DNA of 64,000 nucleotides from Myrica gale (taxonomy: Eukaryota; Streptophyta; Magnoliopsida; Fagales; Myricaceae). This document shows, piece by piece, positions 36,520 through 48,091 of this stretch. The stretch lies in contig OZ005617.1 in the NCBI GenBank assembly GCA_963930655.1, positions 932,501 through 996,500 on the forward strand, written 5' to 3'. The notes under the pieces are model-generated. The model did no database searches. It had not been told where the DNA came from and saw nothing but the letters and a program-made list of their open reading frames with translations. The translations under genes and the position numbers were made by a program. Numbering within the stretch: position 1 is the stretch's first letter; each line of letters begins with the position of its first letter.

Positions 36520-37928
36520 ATGAGTCACTCGGAGGCTCAGACAAGCAAAGACTTGGACCCCGATTGGGGAAAAGCGTTCGAACAATATGAAAATGTCATG
36601 TCCTCTGGGACAGAGGCTATGCGAATAAAAGCCATGAGTAAGCTAGCCAATCTCTGTAAACATGCCCCTGAAGTCATATTAGCCCGTACCATACCCATCT
36701 TAGCGGAAATTCTTAGCGATGAGCCTTCTAATATTTCAAATCAGCATATTCAAGAAGCTGCTCTATATTGCTTAGGGCACATTGCTCGTCAAGGTAACGG
36801 TGCGTTGGCTACAGGGATAGGGCAGTACGGTGTCATACAATCTATACTGAGGTTTTTGCCTCATTCTGATAATGGTTTTCAGAGGGTATTGATGAAATGT
36901 TTGTGGATTATTGTCACTTTTGGTAAAAAAAATCGCGCGGTCTTAGCTGGAGCTGGCGGACTAGAAATTATCCTCAGTATGCTAAATTTGCATGAAGATG
37001 GTATTAGGAGGTACTCGTTGGAAATTCTGAGTGCTTTGGCATTGCTGAGAGAGGTTAGGAGGGTCCTTAATAGTTTAGGAGGCCTTCGCTTTCTTGTTGA
37101 GGCTGCTAGTTGTGGTAGCATGGTCTCTAGAGAAAGGGCTTGTCAGGCAATTGGGTTGCTTGGAGTTACAAAACGCTCAAGGCGTCTGCTTGTTGAATTG
37201 GGTGTGATACCAATAGTCATTGAGTTTTTCCGCTATGGGGATAGCAAAGCTAAACTTGTAGCAGGCAATTCTCTTGGTATGATCTCTGCTCACATTCAGT
37301 ACATTAGGCCTGTTGCTCAGGCTGGGGCGATACCTTTATTTGCTGAACTTCTTAATGGACCTGAACCTGTTGGCAAGGAGATTGCAGAGGATGTGTTTTG
37401 TATATTAGCTGTTGCGGAAGTGAACGCAGTTGAGATTTCTGAGCACTTGGTAGCAATTCTTAGAGAAGGTGATGATGAAGCGAAGGCTGCTGCTGCTGAT
37501 GTTTTGTGGGATCTCTCAAGTTACAAGCACTCTGTATCTGTTGTGCAAAACTCTGGCGCAATTCCGCTTCTAGTTGAGCTTTTGAGAGATGGGGACAGTG
37601 GAGGTCGGGAAAAGGTCTCTGGGACTATTGCCCAGTTGAGCTATGATGAGGCAGATCGATTGGCACTTGCAAATGAGGGGTAATTCCAATTCTCATTGAC
37701 CTCTTGCAAGCTAACTCTGAGGAAGTCAGGGATAATGTTGCCGAGGCTCTTGTCAATTTCTCTGAAGATCCATTGCACTGTGATAGAATATCTGAAGTGA
37801 TTGATCTTCTTTCTTTCGAATATATGCAGAATAGGCTAATTCGAATTCGTGCTTCTGATGAGCACATGACTAGATCTTTGAGAAGAATGAGCATTGAGCA
37901 GCTTACTCGAGAATCAGATCTTATCTAA
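36520..37928 (+). pseudogene. Armadillo-repeat protein gene, intronless, one frameshift
   Basis: A long intronless frame from ATG 36520 encodes 387 residues of ARM-repeat protein. Successive helical repeats carry motifs such as QEAALYCLGHIARQGNGA, RERACQAIGLLGVT, AGAIPLFAELLNG, DVLWDLSSYKHSVSVVQNSGAIPLLVELLRDG. It resembles importin-alpha/ARM-type adaptor proteins by fold; I do not know the precise subfamily. At 37681 the frame meets TAA within ANEG(V)IPILIDLL. The continuing ARM repeat (VIPILIDLLQANSEEVRDNV...) and the C-terminus to 37928 lie in another frame, as after loss of one G. Either it is a recent pseudogene or it makes a protein shortened by about 80 residues. Lack of introns and its place inside a duplicated HIPP block suggest an inserted retrocopy, but no poly-A tail or target duplication was found. 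Confidence 0.75.
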
Positions 37929-39720
37929 TTGCTCAAATTGTCTTTCATTTAATCTCAACTTTTATGGATTTTTTGCACATTTTAGCGATGTGCATATTTC
38001 CATTTGTCGCTTCTTTTCCTTTTCTTTTTCTCAGATGAGCGGTTAGCTTATTCATTTTTTGATATTCAAAACCTTGGGTGTAGGAGTATGGGAGCTTGTT
38101 GTTTTACATTGTATATGTATTTTGAAATTTTGTGTATGCATTATAATAATGTTTCAAATGAGTTATGTTCTGCACTATTTCCCCCCCTACAGCTGTTCCA
38201 ATAATGAAATGATTTATATTGGAACCAGTTATACTGTGGAGCACCTATCTCTTTTCTCAAGTGCCCGTTCACAATAGTGAGGTGCAGAGAGAACCAAACC
38301 TCTCAATATTGAGCAGTGTTAAATACTATAATTGCTGATAGTATGAAAATAACCCTTATGATAAAAGGAAACAGGGCCAGTGTAAAAGCCATGAATGTAA
38401 TTTATTCTATTTGCTGCTAGTGTTGTGGCACAATATTATCGATAACGATCTCTCCTGATATGCCAAGTATGATATCAATGACTAAATGCAGATATCAGGG
38501 ACACTGCTCAGCATGGCGGGAGAACGAGTTAGATCTGGAACTCAGAAGGATCACACCACCTAGAGGGCACTCAATATAAGTTTTGATGCGGCTATGAGAA
38601 GTGGGTTTTCTGTAATTTCTGGAATATGCAGCAATTCTGTTGGAACCATTGTGCAGGCTTGGACTGATTGAATTTTCAGAGGAGGCCCGCAGGTCTTCTT
38701 CACATTGCTACCGTCCTAAATGAGACGAAGGATCTTTGAGGTGATTCGTCCCTTGATTCTAATGATATATCTACTACAGAGGAAAACTGATACTGGCCCA
38801 TGGAGGAGTTTATCGACAATGACAGAGGACTTTTTTATTCTGATTCCTTCCGGTCCATTTGGTGGGTACCGAGGAGGCAGAACAAACAAGCTTGCCTGGT
38901 TGCAAGATGGGCAGCAAAATACTCTGTACCATATTGTTGGCTTTGTTCCTCTTCCTGCGCGGAGAATTCCTAAGAATTTTTTCTTATGCGATGTTATGCC
39001 TTAGTCCCTGCTCTATAACATGACGAATTTGAACAGAGAAATGAACGAGGAATCAGCTGCTTGAAATCCCTCTTGTGACAGCCCTTGTGAATGAAATAAT
39101 TCTTGGTACTACAGAAGAAAGAAGAGGGAGCCGGTGCACGTTCTATTTGTGGAGTTCCAGGTTAGAGACATTAAACTTGATGCAGCTTGCTTCCTTGAGC
39201 CCAGAACAGAGACCTTGCTGAGAGTTGGTGACTGAGATTCCATATTCCAGTCTAGGAGTGTTGAACATGGATAGCTTCTGCATATGGTGCTTAGAATTAG
39301 AATTAAGTTGAATCGGTGTGTAATTGTGTCGACTCATAAGCTGAGGGTCTCCTTTAATTTCCAAAGCACTATTCTACTTCTAATTAGGAGAACAGTAGCT
39401 TCCATTTCTCATCAGTGTGTCCTCTGTATTTGGTGAAAGCCCTGGCATAATGATCAGGCAGAATTCTGGGGGGGAAAGGAAGACAAATACAAGCACAGTT
39501 CTGGGTGTGCTTGCAGCGCCCGTCTTTTTTGCACTATCTGATTTTGTGCGGTGAGAGATCACTATCAAACAGAACTGTCTTATTTACTTCCAGATGATTT
39601 TTACTTTCACATATATATATTTTCCTGGATTAAGAAAATACACCCCTGCTTACATCTCTGTTAAGATTGGTTCATCAAAAATTCTGGCCAAATGAGTTTC
39701 TTTATAAAGCAGAAAAAGCT
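37929..39720. other. Unrecognised DNA downstream of the ARM gene
   Basis: Fairly GC-balanced DNA with no supported gene. Short open frames such as 38720-39004 are not recognisable. Parts may be the 3' UTR of the ARM gene or remains of another gene. Confidence 0.4.
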
Positions 39721-39872
39721 GATCTTCTTTCCATTGAGCTACGCTTCACTGGGCCAAGTATTAGTCGAGCCCCGAGCCAGCCCCAATGGCCTATTTCCTC
39801 GTGCTTCAACTTCTAGGCTAAAAGCAATCCAACCCGTTTAAACTTTCTAATATTCGGATGGAACACATTTTT

Positions 39873-40018
39873 CCCATTTGAAACGACATCTTCCGGGATA
39901 CGAGACAAATCAGACAAGAAGCTTTTTACTCATTAAGAGCTCAGTCCCATTTGAAACGACATCTTCCGGGATATGAGACAAATCAGACAAGAAGATTTTT
40001 ACTCATTAAGAGCTCAGT
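39873..40018. repeat. 73-bp direct duplication upstream of H2
   Basis: A 73-bp unit starting CCCATTTGAAACGACATC is present at 39873-39945 and 39946-40018 with about two differences. The second block (44800-44870) has only one such unit, so the duplication is specific to the H2 upstream region. Confidence 0.8.
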
Positions 40019-40370
40019 CATCACTGCCACCAAATCAGACACTGAGTCATTAAAACCTGTCATTAGAGCCACCGAGTTAGTTCAAACAGGAGATGGTATT
40101 GAGTTCAACAGTAATACAGTACTCAGAAATTTGAACCCTACCCCCGTTAATGATCGTCTCGTAACTAAATTAATACAAACAAGGTTTTACATCAGTAGAA
40201 TATATAAAATCATCAAACGGTAAGTGAAAACTTTGTGGCTAAGTCTGTAAGTAAGTCGGTACAAGTTGAACCATATAAGGTTGATCGCCATGCCAGCTTG
40301 GTCCTTAAATTCCATAACCGACGTAGTGAAGGCTGGTTTCAATAACAAGTGGGCAGGTCAAGATTGCTAC

Positions 40371-40380
40371 CTATAAAAGA
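40371..40380 (+). promoter_or_regulatory. TATA box of H2
   Basis: CTATAAAAGA about 105 nt before the Met-Lys exon; the same sequence precedes H4 at 45245-45254. Confidence 0.65.
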
Positions 40381-40480
40381 GGTTGAGGTTCTTCATATTC
40401 TTCATCTGGTTGTTATTGAATAAAAACATTTGTAGCCCCACCTCCTGAAACACTCTGTTTTTTTTCAAGCATTTGGGATC

Positions 40481-41145
40481 ATGAAGGTAAGCCATCTGAG
40501 CTGCCAAATTAAGCAAAGTTTATATTGTTCTGCATCTATTCTGTTTCACTGAAAAGGAGTTCCTGCAAAGTTTTCGAAAAAACGATGATTTTCTTTATGG
40601 CTACACTTCCATTATGCAAAATGTCTCTGCAGCAAAAGATAATCATTAAATTGCAAGTGACATGCGACAAATGCAGTTCCAAAGCCTTGGTATTAGCTGC
40701 AGCAGCAGATGGTATGACTCGTAATTAGCTCAAATGTTCAATGAGTTCATCTCCCGATTGCTTGGTATTTTGATTCTTCTTCTCTTGGTTTCCAATGTTA
40801 TAGTTGTTGTGTCAGTGGCGATAGAAGGGAAAGACAGAGATCAACTGGTGATGGTTGGAGATGGAGTTGATGCAGCCTGCTTGACCAGCTCTTTGAGGAA
40901 GAAGGTTGTCCGTGTTCATTTAGTAAGCGTGGAGGAAGTGAAAGAGAAAGCTGTGAAGAAAGATAAAGAGGGTAAGAAAAATGGTGGAGAAAAAGGTAAG
41001 AATGGGGGAGGAGGAGATGCTACGAAAAATGTACGTAGGTGAAAACAAAAATATTCCACCTCCGTGTACTTGCACAGTACCACCTCAGCTTGAATTCTAC
41101 AACGTTGTGTATGATCCCTACCCACCCAGTTGCGCTGTAATGTGA
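40481..41145 (+). pseudogene. HIPP copy H2: HMA domain whole, CaaX end lost by a 4-bp insertion
   Basis: Exons 40481-40486, 40633-40711 and from 40804, with GT-AG borders. The HMA domain is complete: QKIIIKLQVTCDKCSSKALVLAA, then VAIEGKDRDQLVMVGDGVDAACLTSSLRKKV. A normally conserved Gly at the exon 2/3 junction is Val here. In the Lys/Gly linker, 4 extra bases (CGTA, near 41032) compared with H4 and H6 shift the frame to a stop at 41040-41042, giving 107 aa. The old end with the CAVM box is still readable in the other frame up to 41145. If expressed, it would be a soluble HMA protein without a lipid anchor, so it may be a variant and not a dead gene. Confidence 0.8.
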
Positions 41146-41920
41146 TAGAATTGACTTCACAAGTCATCTCCCGACTTCAAAAATTATGATTTTACTCTCA
41201 TAAAACGGTCACCGTTAAAAAAATCATTACAGAAATAAAATTGTCATCTTGCGCACTAAAAAATCATTTTATGTCTAAATTAATAAAAAAATTTAATAGA
41301 AGATGCAAAGTGTTGGAAATTAATTGTTTGTGAGTGCAATGAGTCGAAAATAATAGATTAGAGTGCAAATTGTCCAATCTTCCTATAATTGGAGAGTACA
41401 AAGTGTATTTATTCCTTTATTTAATTTGTGGTTTCACAAAAGCCAGAAGGCTTTGCCAAATTCATCTTTCTAAATCATATATAATACCTTATTATCTCTA
41501 TCTCTTTCTCACACACCTGGCATTAGACTTTTTTAGTCCAAAAAACCGATCTGTACCAGTGTGATTAAACCTAAATACATGGAAATCCAGAGTTGAAGAT
41601 GGAGCTTATTCTAATTCTTTGAACATGCGAGGCAAATTCCTCAAGAAATAAAAAAGTAATGATGGTAGAATTAATAAAAAAGTACTCAACATGGGATAAT
41701 GGTAGAACTAATCCTTCCCTAGTCCCTACCCACCAACATGTCATACATACAAGTCGATGAATCCCAGGAGCCTGCATACATCTGTTATTTCGAAAAGCAA
41801 TCGACATACACATGACAATAATGATCTGCATCGATCTCACAATGTCAATGCCAGATAAACACGAGGCTAAGAAACTTATTTCATTAGGCTTTTATAGTAC
41901 GTTTGGTGAAGTCCATTCCA
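41146..41920. other. Tail-to-tail spacer between H2 and H3
   Basis: 775 bp without a gene. 41450-41900 is the shared 3' flank of minus HIPP copies, also seen at 30890-31210, 32340-32870 and 53200-53390. Confidence 0.6.
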
Positions 41921-43346
41921 TCACATGATCGTGCAAGGTGGTGGGGAGGGATCATAAACCACTTTACTCATTTCAAGCTGAGGGTGGTGACAAGGTGGAT
42001 TACTTGTCCTGCATCCACATGGAGGTGGATTAATTGTACATGGAGGTGGATTACTTGTCCTGCATCCACATGGAGGTGGATTAATTGTACATGGAGGTGG
42101 ATTACTTGCCCTGCATCCACATGGAGGTGGATTACTTGTCCTGCATCCACATGGAGGTGGATTAATTGTACATGGAGGTGGACCTTTCGGTTTTCCACAA
42201 TTCTTCTCCTCTGGTGGTTTCGGTTTCGGTTTCACTTCCTCCACGCTCACTAAGTACACACAGCCAACCTTCTTCCTCAAAGAGGTGGTCAAGCTAGCTG
42301 AATCAACTCCATCTCCAATCACCACCACCTGATCTCTATCCGCCCCTTCTAACGTCACCGACGAAACACCTACACATAAATATTGGGGTTAATTCCACAT
42401 CGGTTATGGAAGGAATTAGTGGTCAGTTTATAAGTATGAGAAAAAATCTCACCTTTTAAGTTAGCTACCTTTTGGAGTAGAAAAAGCCCAAGACCCACCC
42501 AAACTAGTATAAGAGCCTAGGTTTAGTCCCATATTAGTTGTGGGGCTAATGATTAGTTTATAAATATGAGAGAAACCATCACCTCTTGAAGTAGCTTTTA
42601 GGTTTGAGAAAGCACAAAACCACACTAAATATTTGTATTAAAGCATTTACAAACAAGTTTGGGTCCAACAGTTCATGAGAGAAACAAATTTTCTCCTCTC
42701 CAATCTAGGGCTCAATGTGTGAGGGAGAGATTGTTGGAGTTAGTATCACATCAGTTGTAGAAGGAACTGGTGGTCAGTTTATAAGTATAAGAAAAACCTC
42801 ACTTCTTGAGCTAACTTTTGTAGTTGAGAAGGTTTAAAACCACCCAACATGATTGAACCAAGAGAAAGAAGAGTTAAAATAGTAAACAATCAAGAGAAAA
42901 ATTCACTGCTCCTTGAACATCTAAGCATGAAGCAAACACTCACAGGAACAGAGAAAAAGAAAAATGGATATACCATCTGCTGCTGCAGCTAACGCCATGG
43001 CTTTGGAACTGCATTTTTCGCATGGCAGTCGCAACTTGATCACTATCTTTTGCTGCATACCATTAGATCACAGAACACACGCATAGTGCATGTCGGCTTA
43101 GATTCTTTTCTGCTCTACCGAAAATGGTATATATTCGAATCATAATTCCTTAGAACGTTTTTCTAATTAAGCAATTCAACTGCTTCTTTTTTTCCTTAAG
43201 TTGAAAAGTGAACTTCGCATTCATTGAAGAGACAGATCACGTAGTCTTGCATGATGCATGATAAATACAACTTAAAAGTACTGTAGCCCTAGAGGAAAAT
43301 CATTACTGCAACGAAACAAATAGATTTAGAGGCTAATTACCTTCAT
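41921..43346 (-). CDS. HIPP copy H3: HMA protein with Cys/Pro-rich repeat expansion, intact
   Basis: Three exons on the minus strand: 43341-43346 (Met-Lys), 42974-43052 and 41921-42369, in phase, 177 aa. The HMA domain has QKIVIKLRLPCEKCSSKAMALAA and VTLEGADRDQVVVIGDGVDSASLTTSLRKKVG. After PKPKPPEEKNCGKPKG comes a tandem repeat of PPPCTIN (7 residues) and PPPCGCRTSN (10 residues), 61 codons and 11 cysteines, then PPCHHPQLEMSKVVYDPSPPP and the CaaX box CTIM. The repeat replaces the Lys/Gly linker of H1 and H5 and makes H3 the longest copy. Cysteines may add metal-binding sites; that is inference. It is head-to-head with H4 across 2.0 kb. Confidence 0.88.
41999..42181 (-). repeat. Coding minisatellite in H3 (30-bp and 21-bp units)
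   Basis: On + coordinates the units are A 41999-42028, B 42029-42049, A 42050-42079, B 42080-42100, A 42101-42130, A 42131-42160 and B 42161-42181. A is 30 bp and B 21 bp; both are multiples of three, so frame is kept whatever the copy number. Only one base differs between the A units (T to C in the third). Near identity means recent expansion or ongoing homogenisation. Confidence 0.93.
42385..42860. repeat. Dispersed repeat in H3 intron 2
   Basis: Two to three related segments carry CCACATCGGTT...GGTCAGTTTATAAGTATGAG...CTCACCTCTT. The same family occurs in H5 intron 2. It is a widespread type of plant repeat with TGGGA.TAA/CCCACATCGG ends; I cannot assign the family. Confidence 0.55.
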
Positions 43347-43941
43347 ATTCGCCAATGCTTAACAGAAGCTGAGGTTTCCAAGAGGTGAGGTGGGGGGGTT
43401 ACATAAGAACCTCAGCGTCTTAAATTCCAATTGTAATTCTAACTACCCTTACCTTAATTAAATCCGTGGCAGCGGCTATACGAAACTATTTCATGTCCTT
43501 ACTCTTTCTTCCAGAGTGTACTGACAGTAATTAAATCCGTGGCAGTCCGCGGCTATACCAAACCATTTAATGTCCTTATCCTTCCTTCCAACAGCAGATA
43601 TGTCCCAAATGGGATACTCTAATCCGAAATTCCAAAGTACATCATATCTTCGGAATTATTTAAGTTACATAAGAACCTCAGCATCCGAAATTCCAAAGCA
43701 GATGATCATATGTTTTGCAAATGTTACATATATAGGAACCTACCAAGAAAGTCTAATTAACCACCCTTACTTCGATCGAGGCACCTCACGACTGCCCTAG
43801 GCACCCTGCGTTAATGCTGGCGATCCATTTTTTGCGGAGCCACCATGTGCAGCTTCTGTTTGCGGTGCCATATGCACTTTTTTATCCCCCTACCATGTGT
43901 TTCTGTTTACCGTACAGTGAATTATATTAAACTAGTAAGTC

Positions 43942-43975
<34 letters not shown>

Positions 43976-45245
43976 CGTCACAATATGTTTGGACTAATAT
44001 AATTTATCGCGCTAATAATATTTGGGCCCTAAGAAAGAATTGTAGTCCCAGCTTAAATAAACAAGAAAGGAAAAAAAAAATATTCTTAATTTCTCCTCTA
44101 TAATCGAAACATGTTGGCGTACTAATATCCTATAGTACTATATATGGTTGTTAGTTGTGATCTCTCGGTTTTTCCATATTCCATGCAGTACCCATCCCAA
44201 CAATAAAAAGAAACTAAATTTTAGGGGGGCTAAAATACAATAAACATAAGAAAATCATTTAAAAAATTTGCTAAAGGAAAACATTATTTATAATGATTTT
44301 TGGGGATGATCCCCTTGCTAGTCTCTGCTTCTTTCACTAATTAATGATCCAACAATCTCACCATTTTTTAGTAGTTCCGTTTTTTCTTAGATTAGGATTT
44401 GAAAAAAGAAGAAGATTATAGGGGCCATATATATCATGATAGTTGATATATTAGTACTACACAGATATATATGTTGGAGGCCTTAATTAAAGTTATGACT
44501 GCCAAAGTATCTTAAGCGGTGTTTATGATTAGGATTGTGCTTTAAGGAATTAGAAGCTCGCACCTGACCGTTCAGTCTCTCTCGGATTTGATTAAAGGAG
44601 GAATTTTGTTCTGCGGAGGAGGAGCACCAGCAGCAGGTGCAGGTTCGTGGTGCTGTCCACGCACTCTAACTCTAGGATCCTCAAGTTCAACCTGAGGTCG
44701 CGCTACGGCAAGATCCTCAAGTCTTCATCTATTTCCTCGTGCTGCAACTTCTAGACTAAAGCAATTCAACCCATTTAAACTTTCTAATATTCCGATGAAA
44801 CATATGAGAGAAAAATCAGACGAGAAGATTTTTACTCAGTAAGAGCTCACTCATCACTGCCACCAAATCAGATAATGACTCATTAAAAGCTGAGTCATTA
44901 GAACCACCGAGTTAGTTCAAACAGGAGATGTTATTGAGTTCAACAGTAATATATATAGTACTCAGACATTTGGACCCTACGATCAGTACTCACCTTAATG
45001 ATGGTTTACTTGTGATTTAATGATTATCTCGCCAATTAGCTAAATTAATACAAACATCAGGATACAAAATCATCAAATGGTAAGTGAAAACTTCGTGGCT
45101 ACGTACGTCTGTAATTAAGTTCGTACAAGTTGAACCGTAAAAGCTGGATCGCCATCACCATGCCAGCTTGGTCCTTCAATTCCATAACTGACGCAGTGAA
45201 TTCTGGTTTCAATTAAAAGTTGTGCAAAGGTCAAGATTTACTACC
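43347..45245. other. Divergent spacer between H3 and H4
   Basis: Shared upstream DNA of the minus copies (to about 44560), then upstream DNA of the plus copies (44740-45245, matching 39790-40370). It includes a TA microsatellite at about 43944-43974. Segment 44560-44740 is GC-richer and lacks a match in the window. No gene is seen. Confidence 0.6.
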
Positions 45246-45254
45246 TATAAAAGA
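45245..45254 (+). promoter_or_regulatory. TATA box of H4
   Basis: CTATAAAAGA about 100 nt before the Met-Lys exon at 45352, identical to that of H2. Confidence 0.65.
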
Positions 45255-45351
45255 GGTTGGGGTTCTTCATATTTTTCATCTGGTTGTTATATAATAAAAA
45301 CATCAGCAGCCCACCTCCTGAAGCACTCTGGTTTTTCAAGCATTTTGGAAC

Positions 45352-46142
45352 ATGAAGGTAAGCCATCTGACCTGCCAAATTAAGCAAAGTTTATATTCTT
45401 CTGCATCTATTTTCTTTCGCTGGAAACGAGTTCCTGCAATTTTTTTGAAAAAACGATGATTTCATTTATGGCTACACTTTCATAATGCAAAATGTCTATT
45501 CAGCATTATCGAATCCACTTTCAAACTCGAGAAATTGCTTGTGAAAAAAATAAGGGGGAAAAATATTATGACTATGCACGTTCTATCATCTCATGGTCTG
45601 CAGCAAAAGATAATCATTAAGTTGCAAGTGCCATGTGACAAATGCAGTTCCAAAGAGTTGGCATTAGCTGCAGCAGCAGATGGTACGACTCGTAATTAGC
45701 TCAAATGTTCAATGAGTTCATCTCCCGATTGCTTGGTATTTTGATTCTTCTTCTCTTGATTTACAATGTTGTAGGTGTTATGTCAGTGGCGCTGGAAGGG
45801 CAAGACAGAGATCAAGTGGTGGTGGTTGGAGATGGAGTTGATGCAGCCTGCTTGACTAGCTAATTGGGGAAGAAGGTTGGCTGTGTTCATTTAGTAAGCG
45901 TGGAGGAAGTGAAAGAGAAAGCTGCGAAGAAAGATAAAGAGGGTACGCAAAATGGTGGAGAAAAAGGTAAGAATGGAGGAGGAGGAGGTAAGGAGAATGG
46001 AGGAGATGCTAAGAAAAATGTAGGTGAAAACAAAAATATTCCACCTCCGTGTGCTTGGACAGTACCACCTTGTCATCAACCTCAGCTTGAATTCTACAAC
46101 GTTGTGTATGATCCATCCCCACCCAGTTGCGCTGTAATGTGA
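45352..46142 (+). pseudogene. HIPP copy H4: HMA gene with a nonsense codon
   Basis: Exons 45352-45357, 45604-45682 and 45775-46142 with normal splice sites. The frame is QKIIIKLQVPCDKCSSKELALAA, then VALEGQDRDQVVVVGDGVDAACLTS, then TAA at 45861-45863 where the other copies have a Ser codon before LRKK. Read beyond the stop, the same frame continues without a break through the Lys/Gly linker, PPPCAWTVPPCHQPQLEFYNVVYDPSPPS and the CaaX box CAVM at 46142. So the stop and one changed neighbour (Arg to Gly in LRKK) are the only visible defects. The 57-residue product would lack the last beta strand of the HMA domain. A young pseudogene is most likely. Confidence 0.85.
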
Positions 46143-48083
46143 TAGGATTGACTTCGCGAGATTCGTGAGTTCTAGAAATCCTTTATAATTGGGAACTTGT
46201 TGTCAATGAAAACTAGAAACATCACCTCCCATCATGCATTGAAATGTTACTACAGTTGCCAAACAAAGACTAAGGGTCCAACTACTTGTTTGGTTTATGG
46301 GCATATGGGTTTAACTTGGATCCAAAACTTTGTTTGGGCCCAAGGATTTGTTGGAGTTTATAAAACACTTGTTGAAGTTTGTAAACATGACGCAACCAAA
46401 TTAGATTTCAAAAAATAACACGAAAAGTTTATAATTTTTTAAAGAAACAAAAAAGCTTTTTAAAAATTCTATAGGAAGGAGAAACTGCAGAAACTAGTAC
46501 TCTTATTAGAAAAAGAAAAATTGAAGCAACAATCAATAATTCTGATGGGCATATGAATTACAGATCACTTTGCCAATCAGAAGTCAAAAAACTTAGGGCC
46601 TCCTTGTCTCAGCCTACAGGTAATTAAATTAATTTAAAACAAAAATTAAAACAAGTGAGTTATCGTCTCTCCACAATACTTGAGATATATCAATAAGTTA
46701 TGGAAGCGATAAGTATCAGCTCTTTACACTCTATTTCCCTTTTTGCTTGCTGCCTACGCTCATGACTCAAAATGTGGACGAGATATCAAAATCTGGCACA
46801 TGGGTGTTGGCCGGTCACTAATTGGGTGCTTGCCACCTACCAAAAACTAGTTTATTGCATGGGGGAATAAAACTGCAAAAATGTTAGAAATAATGGAGTC
46901 CTGTCATGTGTTGGATGTTGTGTAGCTCGTTTCTAAGGTTGCTTGTCTGTCTCTCCTTCTGTCCATCACGAGCCGCGAGGACCACCTCAAATTATATGGT
47001 TATGATCTGCTCGGTTGTGCTTTCAACATCCTAGCAAGGTTGTCCAAATCAGTGCAGTGGAGTCCCAGTTATTAACTCGTGCAGCCACTTGAAGCCGGAC
47101 ATTCCAAGGATGTTCTACAATTTGAATTGTCAACCATGAAGTGCTGAGTATAATATTGAGAATTTTTACCAAACTCTCTTCTCCTGCTTGAAGGCAACCA
47201 CAGATCTAGGGGTTAGGGAAGGGCTTTTGGGTAATTTTTTATATTTTTCCTCTTCCCTCTTAACCTTAGCTCTCCCTTTCAAACCAGACTATTCCATGAT
47301 CCATCCAAACCGGCCTCTAGATGATATCTCTATCTTTGTCCGTGGAGATAACCTTATAAAAATCAGATAGATTGCTCCTTAAATTAGCTCATGCAGCTAT
47401 GTCTAACGAGATGGCTAGGCTGCGTGCAGTTCGGCGGTTTCTGATCATATATAGAGAGATTGACAGTGATGGAATCGGGACTCAAGTTGAGGGGTGTAAA
47501 CTCTTAAAACGAAATAACAAAAAAAATGTTTTTCCTTTGTAATGCAAAAAGTGTCTTAGAGTTAAAATATCAAAAATTAAGGGCTAAAAGTATTAAAATA
47601 CACGTATCATATTATTTGCTGAGACTGAGAAGTGGCAATTGGATCCTAAGTTCTACATCTTCTGAAAACATTGTAAAATGGCTTCGTTCTCAATAGTTTC
47701 AAAAATTTTCCTCGATGTATACTATCATGCTATCATTCATCTAGTCATCTCCTATTTTATTACGCAACTCAGTCTTTATAATTTTCATCGTAAAGAACAC
47801 TTTCTCAACTGTTGCAGTTGTAAAATTTTTAAATTTATGATGTGATAAGTATATTAATATGCAATAGAGTAAAGTTAGATTTACAAAATTTTATCATTAT
47901 TTAAAAAAGGAAAAAGATAACCTTTTTCACATGCAGAAGCAATAATATGGTTAAAAACAAACAAAAACACACACAAAAAAGGAGGGAAAAATGAAACTGC
48001 ATGGAAAAGAGAAGCAATAATATCTTTTCTATTTCGTTTGGTTCATTATCCTCATCAAGACACATATCCATTAATTATCAACA
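46143..48083. other. Block-duplicated non-coding DNA after H4
   Basis: 46143-47460 matches 57590-58240 plus 59110-60060 closely, with no shared long frame. 47464-48016 begins CAGTGATGGAATCGGGACTC, like the ends of the hAT family at 48092, and shares its inner sequence with 51480-51620, so it is a fragment of that family. 48017-48083 is again block DNA (matches 60457-60490). Confidence 0.6.
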
Positions 48084-48091
48084 CACATATC

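Noticed and set aside
38720-39004. 94-codon frame after the ARM gene
   Set aside because: Not recognisable, no splice partners or promoter; may be 3' UTR.
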